In this document: positions 59,001 to 64,000 of the stretch, one piece after another
Layout: every line of letters starts with the position of its first letter
Position numbering within the stretch: position 1 is the stretch's first letter
NCBI GenBank assembly: GCA_000149265.1
Contig: CH002344.1
Location: 667,640-731,639 of the forward strand
Reading direction: 5' to 3'
Source of the DNA: Ciona savignyi
Lineage: Eukaryota; Chordata; Ascidiacea; Phlebobranchia; Cionidae
Length of the DNA stretch: 64,000 bases
The notes under the pieces: generated by a model
The model's input: the letters and a program-made list of their open reading frames with translations, nothing else
What the model was told of the DNA's origin: nothing
Database searches by the model: none
Program-made: the position numbers and the translations under genes

Positions 59001-61002
59001 GATGAGATGGCCATTCCTGGGATTGGCTGGTTGGCGTTTTCTCCCCCTATGATCACAATGGCGCTTCTGTGGTAACGGTGTTGAAGACGAGGAATCAGCT
59101 GCTGGCTTAGTAGGACGGGGGAGAACATGTTGACAATCATACATCTGTAATGCATTGTAATACTAATAGGGGTATGGTTGTGCTGTTCTTTGTTATTGTG
59201 GATAGGAATGGATATTTATGTTTATCCCCGTGAATGGGAAAACCAGGGTGTTAACACACGGGTAATCGTCAGATCACCTTGCGACTACCGTCGGGTAACC
59301 GGGGCTATTTTAGTGTGTTGTTTATGATTTACACGTTCGTTTAATTGGGTAGAACCCATTAATCCGCTGGGTTCAGGCAATGTCCGTAAAGTGCCTTGTC
59401 CAAGGTCACAACCGGCTAGCTAGCGACCTGTTTCGCAGGGTTGGAGTGCCGTTTTTAAATCAGGTCCTACAACCAACCAATGCTAGCCATAACTCCTCAC
59501 CCTTGAAAGTGTAAGCAAAGTTAACTGCAATCATTAACATTTTATGAACCGTTTATTTACTAATATTTTTATGTTGGTGACGCTTAAACACATTATGTTT
59601 TGCTTATACCACATGTAACTTATCTGCTCCGACGTATCAAACACAAGTGTACTTGTGGGATATGTTTAAAAGTAACAGGCACTGCATTCACAGAGTGTGA
59701 TTTGATTGTTCATTACTGCTATTGTGAAGAGGGAAGCGTGTCTTCAGACAGTGTGCCACGAGGGCCGATTTTTTTAACAACCTAACTTTCGAAACCATAG
59801 GCTCGTCACTAAGACCGTTTTTTAGTAGAAATTAAGTAAAAAGTATACGAATCGGTCTCGCTAACCATTTAGCCACACATTTTTCCAAAACCAAATTTTC
59901 AAACACTTATCCTTAAAACCTATATCTGCGCGGTTGTGTGGCCAAGCGATTAGCGCACCAAATGAGGTATCAACTTACTGCCTGTTCCTCTCGAACGGCT
60001 GTTGGTGAAACTTCCGGGACAGTGCTACCAGCCCTACAGCGTGAACCAGAACAGAAATATCCAAATCTTCAACTTGGCGAAGAATTTCCGAATAAAATTC
60101 TGAATCTCCGGCGTTTCGGAAGTCGGCAATAACCGTCCGAACCTGGTTGGAAATAAATTGATATTTACGACGATTGTGGTAGATTTTGCGAAAGGGTTGT
60201 AAAATGCGAAAGGTTGCATTATATTGACACTTATATGGCATAGCCATTTATACAATTGAAATACCTAAAATTGGTTAGGGTTATTGAGAATATATAAAGG
60301 ATGGCGAAATTAACGGCGATTTTTAATAGTTAATTATCTCCAGCATATAACAACTCATATGGCTAAAGACTTGTTTCATTTTACACTGCTTTCAGGTATA
60401 CAATCTGAATATAAATAAATGTATCATCCACAAACTGTAATAACCGATGTAACTTCACTGTATGTGGAAGGTGATTTATGGCAAGTAACATGTCAAGCAA
60501 GCAATGCAGTTTGCGATAACAGCGTTAAAAGTGTTGATTTAAAATAGCGCTAATAAATACATCTGCCGTAATCTCCCGAGGCGATAAATACAGTTCAACT
60601 GTTAATCTATAGAAGCGAAAAAATCAGCTGCAGGCCATACGGCATGTGTACAGGATCGAGCTGACGAAAGATTAAACGCGAAGTCGCAATCCTGACTTGC
60701 GGTTTGTTTGTTCTTACTTTGGCGCCATGGCGTAGGATTAGTAAATCTCTCGTCTTATTGAGCATTTCAATGTCTCTTCCAACAAGAACGATGTTGAATC
60801 CACTCTTTGCCAGCTGTACAGCAAATCCGTGACCAGTTGCAGTGGTGGGTCCGGTCACCATTGCCCATGTTCCGCTCCCGTAACGCTTTGCCAAGTCAAA
60901 GCCTTCGCGCAGGAAAAACTTCCGAAGCGAAACGAGCATTTTAAGAAGATACACTGAAATACAGATACTTCCCACAAAGGCGCTTACGGAGTACACAATC
61001 AT
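56004..61002 (-). CDS. HSD17B12/HSDL1-type SDR, catalytic residues lost
   Basis: Five minus-strand exons in transcript order: 61002-60718, 60142-59979, 59144-58969, 57891-57779, 56258-56004. Phases agree and give 330 aa, the length I recall for HSDL1. An N-terminal membrane anchor (about 3-25) and a C-terminal RKNN suggest the ER. Family matches: GTWAMVTGPTTATGHGFAVQ, NIVLVGRD, VRTVIADF, VQPLAVKKT and the C-terminal TSGHWIHMMQSW. Active members reduce 3-oxoacyl-CoA or steroids. Here TGxxDGIG reads TGPTTATG (50-57), NNVG reads HAVG (129-132), the catalytic Ser position is Gly184 and YxxxK is SxxxK (197-201); only Lys201 remains. The protein is therefore most likely a pseudoenzyme. Human HSDL1 also lacks the Tyr but keeps the other motifs, so this one is further decayed. 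Introns hold SINEs. Because every exon is open and phased, it looks like a maintained protein, not a pseudogene. Confidence 0.88.
56563..56697 (+). mobile_element. tRNA-related SINE, 3' half
   Basis: Body and tail in the last dehydrogenase intron; the GGGGATAA part of the tail is deleted. Confidence 0.65.
57186..57487 (-). mobile_element. tRNA-related SINE in dehydrogenase intron 4
   Basis: Full-length reverse copy. Its head half and the 115 bp beyond it are duplicated upstream of LDLa-receptor gene B. Confidence 0.78.
57488..57604. repeat. Intron sequence shared with 46717-46826
   Basis: Non-repetitive dehydrogenase intron sequence that reappears upstream of receptor gene B. Similarity ends here at CTTATTCAC|AATTAAAC. 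Confidence 0.75.
58009..58127 (-). repeat. 120-bp interspersed repeat
   Basis: Reverse-strand copy of the family described at 19071, in dehydrogenase intron 3. Confidence 0.55.
58248..58362 (+). repeat. 120-bp interspersed repeat
   Basis: Forward copy about 120 bp from the reverse copy at 58009, so the two could form a hairpin in the intron. Confidence 0.55.
58660..58925 (+). mobile_element. tRNA-related SINE
   Basis: Forward copy with small internal deletions, about 45 bp from the exon 3 donor of the dehydrogenase gene; a 20-base A run (T on the coding strand) lies between them. Confidence 0.75.
59200..59440 (-). mobile_element. tRNA-related SINE, head truncated
   Basis: Reverse copy in dehydrogenase intron 2, ending at CTAGCGACCTGTTTCGCAGG. 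Confidence 0.72.
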
Positions 61003-63039
61003 TTTTATATGCTACTAAATATTCCTGAAAAAACTTTTGACATTACTTTGTTCGCTTACAATGTTTGCTATTTTTGTGATTATTTTCTCTTTACATAATG
61101 TTCTTTTATGTAACTAAGGCGCGAAAAATAAACTGAACTCACTTTCTAGTTTTCTTTGTCAGGCTCTTTATATATCGGATAGTCTACTGACTTTTTATGT
61201 TTTAGTTCTTTGATTGCGATAAAGATACTCAAGTAAAAAAATCACTTTTAAATTTAAGTGTTTGCTGTAAATTGCGCAACTGCTAATGTATTGTATCATT
61301 TACGAAGCTATGACCTATAGCCAACAACCTGTTCACGTACATTAGACTTTGCAATTAATATTGAACTCGTCGACAAATTAAACACAGATTTCTAGACTTA
61401 TTACAGCCGCGATAACGACAGATAATCCACCTATCTTTCCTTTGAGCATAAATCTGTTCGCTCCAGTTTAATGATTGATAATAAGCTATGTTGTTTGTCT
61501 GCTATTGTAGAAGGAATTGCGTGGGCATTACGCTCTATTGAGTATAAATCGTGTTATACTTCAAACATGTGTACATCCTATATATAACATACACATGGTA
61601 TGTAATATCAATTCGTTTATATAGGCATATTTAAAAAAGGAGGTGCACTGCATATCTGTCGACATGAGACGCGGTAAAAACCTTAATTAAAAAACTATAT
61701 TGCAATTTGCATGAGTTTATAACTAATCAACATTGCGAAACTTAGGTTCGAATTTTAAACATCTGATGTGAATTGTTACCAACGATTTTGTGTTGGCTAC
61801 ATTCCTGTATGATTTCGTCACAACAAAATATAAATAAACCTGTACTGGTTTTCTTTTTAAACTACTTAACCTCGACTGAAATCATTTTTCGCGCAACGTA
61901 GAATTTCATCCTAGATTGAATAAACCCAATATTTGCTTAACGCCTTAAATGTCGACAAGAATAAAATACTAGTTGGAGAGGGCGTGTGCTCTGGTGGTGA
62001 AAAACATTTTGTTAAACTCTTTATACAAAGTTATCATCCGCTTGTATAAAAAACGCGTAGCCTACGCTTAAGAAATTTAGGCTACACTATTATCGTTGGA
62101 TAATATTATCGTTAGATAACTCAAACCTAAAGTCCAGTTACCGCACCCTTTATTGCATTGTATGTTTCAGTATATAGTTATTGTATTGGTTCAATGCAGT
62201 TTATACGGTTGAAGCAATATTCGTAAATCGCTTTGAAGTACGATTTGTTTCTTTTTGTCCCGGCTTTCCCAAATGGTGAGCTCAAACATATCACCTAGCG
62301 GTTAACTGTCCACCTTCACGTTAAATAAAAACAATATTTTTTTACATACCCGAGACTGTTAATATGTAAATAATATATATTGTCGTTTTAAAATCAAAAA
62401 GTGCTAAATGGAACTAGAAATAAAATGTTATGACGTAACCCAACTTTCGTTATGACACTACTAATTGCAAAACATTATCGATTTGAGAGATATATAATAA
62501 AAATTGTAAAATGATAAAACAAGTTAGTAATATGCATTTACCTTAAAAAAAGTGTAATTTTATTTAAATTTAAAGGTTTTAAAAATAAATTAAGTTTTTG
62601 AATATATTTATTAAGTTTGTTTGTTACAATAAAACAAAATAGTTTTCTCTCAAACATGCAGTTATTAAAAATAAAAAAATGCATTTTTTTCATTTTTTCT
62701 CGTCAGCTGGTTTTTGTTTTGAGACAAAGCGAATAATTGTTGATTGTGTTTTCTGTCTACCAGTCAGATATCTGATTAGAAGATAAGAGGTACAGTACTG
62801 GTGGTTAAAAAATTGTTGTTAGTAGGGACTAGTTTTGACGTTAGTTAAACTAGTTTTTATTTTATGTTGCAGATATTTACTATTGCCTAGATATAAAGCG
62901 AAGCGTCCTCAAAGGCCAGTTCTGTTGTAGTGGTCGCTATTTTAAAACTGCTGCCAGAAGAATCAAGTTGATATTCAGGCAACCAAGTTGACTTTACCAG
63001 CTGGACTAACAAAGTTAAAACACTTGGTTTAAAGTTAAA
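61003..63039. other. Intergenic between divergent genes
   Basis: About 2 kb separates the start of the minus-strand dehydrogenase gene from the makorin start on the plus strand, so it should contain both promoters. No repeat of the families seen elsewhere is present; no core element is obvious. Confidence 0.5.
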
Positions 63040-63633
63040 ATGGCTTCCTCAGGACACAACACCCCATGTCACAACAGTCAGCCCTGGACTAACAAAGTAC
63101 TTTGCAGGTAAAGAACTTTATTTATTTATTTTTTGTTACATTTAAGAAATGATATATGCACATATAAAAGAAGTAACTCAAAATACAATAAATCTATGAT
63201 ATTAAAAATGAGTTTGTTTTTTTATTGAAAAGACTGCTAAGTGATAGAGTCACTGCCACCTTTTTACTAATTAAACATAGGAGTTTTATGTAAAATAAAC
63301 AAAACTGCCCATAGGTAGTGAGCACAAGATATGTACCTTTATATGACAATCACATATAAAACGTCTGGGAATTAATACCAAAATTCCAGCTTTATGTAAA
63401 TCGGTTTAAAACAAAACATGCACAATTTTATTAAATACCGTACACACTGTACAGAATTGTTGGTTGTAAAACTATTTATTCGATTAGCTTTTAAAATATG
63501 CTTGCAGGTATTTTTTACACGGAGTTTGTAAATTTGGGGAGGACTGCCGGTATTCACACGACACAAAAGATCCCTCAGATATGGTTTGCCGATACTACCA
63601 AGCGGGCCAATGCACTTACGGAGATAAATGCAG
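63040..63633 (+). CDS. mkrn: Makorin-type E3 ubiquitin ligase (5' end, partial)
   Basis: Two coding exons, 63040-63107 and 63508-63633; the gene runs off the window. The product starts MASSSGH-like ([20 protein letters not shown]) and continues with two CCCH zinc fingers: [19 protein letters not shown] (C-x7-C-x5-C-x3-H) across the exon junction, and [15 protein letters not shown] (C-x7-C-x5-C), whose final His would be in the next exon. Wording and spacing match the N-terminal zinc-finger pair of makorins (RNA-binding RING E3 ligases). The makorin Cys-His segment, RING and later CCCH finger should follow outside the window; their absence here is only due to truncation. Phases agree (68 nt ends at phase 2, next exon starts with 1 nt). 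Confidence 0.85.
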
Positions 63634-63667
63634 GTATGGTGCCTGTAAAAAAAATTCAATGTAAAAG

Positions 63668-63882
63668 TGACAACGCAAAAGGGAGGGAAAGCGGAAAGGA
63701 GGGAAACTGCTCATCAAAACTATATAAATTAATTATACCCTTTCTCTAAACACTAATCTCTACCCCAAAACTAATCCTAACTTTAACCCCATGTTTAATA
63801 CCAACTATAATGCCCTAATATTCATTTTAGTGTGTAGTTTCCCTCCTTTCTGCCTTCCTGCTTCCCCTCTTAGTTTTTCCTC
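63668..63882. mobile_element. MITE with polypurine arms in makorin intron
   Basis: Left arm GGGAGGGAAAGCGGAAAGGA, interior CTAAACACTAATCTCTACCC, right arm TTTCCCTCCTTTCTGCC. Same family as the three copies in the GPCR gene. Confidence 0.6.
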
Positions 63883-64000
63883 ATGTAAAAGGCTTTATCA
63901 TAGTATCAATATTACAACACATCATAACATTGTGCCTTCGATGATGTTGGCGTAGCTCAAACAGTCCTGTTGCTTGAATTCCCCTAAAATGTAAATGTTA

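Overview
The window is compact, AT-rich animal DNA with short introns (GT..AG), tRNA-related SINEs, MITEs, an LTR retrotransposon and chordate-type genes. The mix (LDLa-repeat GPCRs without leucine-rich repeats, dense short SINEs, very short first coding exons) fits an ascidian tunicate, most likely a Ciona species. That assignment is inference. There is one assembly gap (25426-25696, inside an intron).

Layout. 1-2570: a SINE split by a MITE, then a 60-bp minisatellite. 2725-6294 (+): the 3' part of an unidentified multi-exon gene with SINEs in four of its five introns. 8906-17952 (+): an 11-exon rhodopsin-class GPCR (581 aa as reconstructed, NRY motif, very long third intracellular loop). 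21807-32079 (+): a 12-exon SLC2A/GLUT hexose transporter. 35694-38390: an LTR retrotransposon with LTRs that look identical and a 5-bp target duplication, carrying only a gag-like ORF fused to a scrap of BEL/Pao-type pol. 38874-40676 (-): a multi-pass membrane protein gene with one apparent frameshift. 42496-53900 (+): three tandem, nearly identical genes for LDL-receptor class A/7TM receptors of about 1,000 residues. Copies A and C have a signal-peptide exon and a shared promoter block; copy B lacks both. 56004-61002 (-): a five-exon short-chain dehydrogenase of the HSD17B3/12/HSDL1 group (330 aa) that has lost its catalytic Ser and Tyr and altered its cofactor motifs. 63040-end (+): the first two coding exons of a makorin-type CCCH zinc-finger E3 ligase.

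All multi-exon genes were rebuilt by hand from splice sites and checked by exon lengths and phases, which agree throughout for the GPCR, the GLUT, the LDLa receptors, the dehydrogenase and the makorin start. The genes do not form an operon or pathway. The shared theme is heavy remodelling by repeats: about 30 SINE pieces, several MITE families, minisatellites grown inside introns, and a block of dehydrogenase intron reappearing directly upstream of receptor gene B. The strongest leads are the triplicated LDLa receptors with the hybrid 5' end of copy B, the dehydrogenase pseudoenzyme, and the young, internally deleted LTR element.
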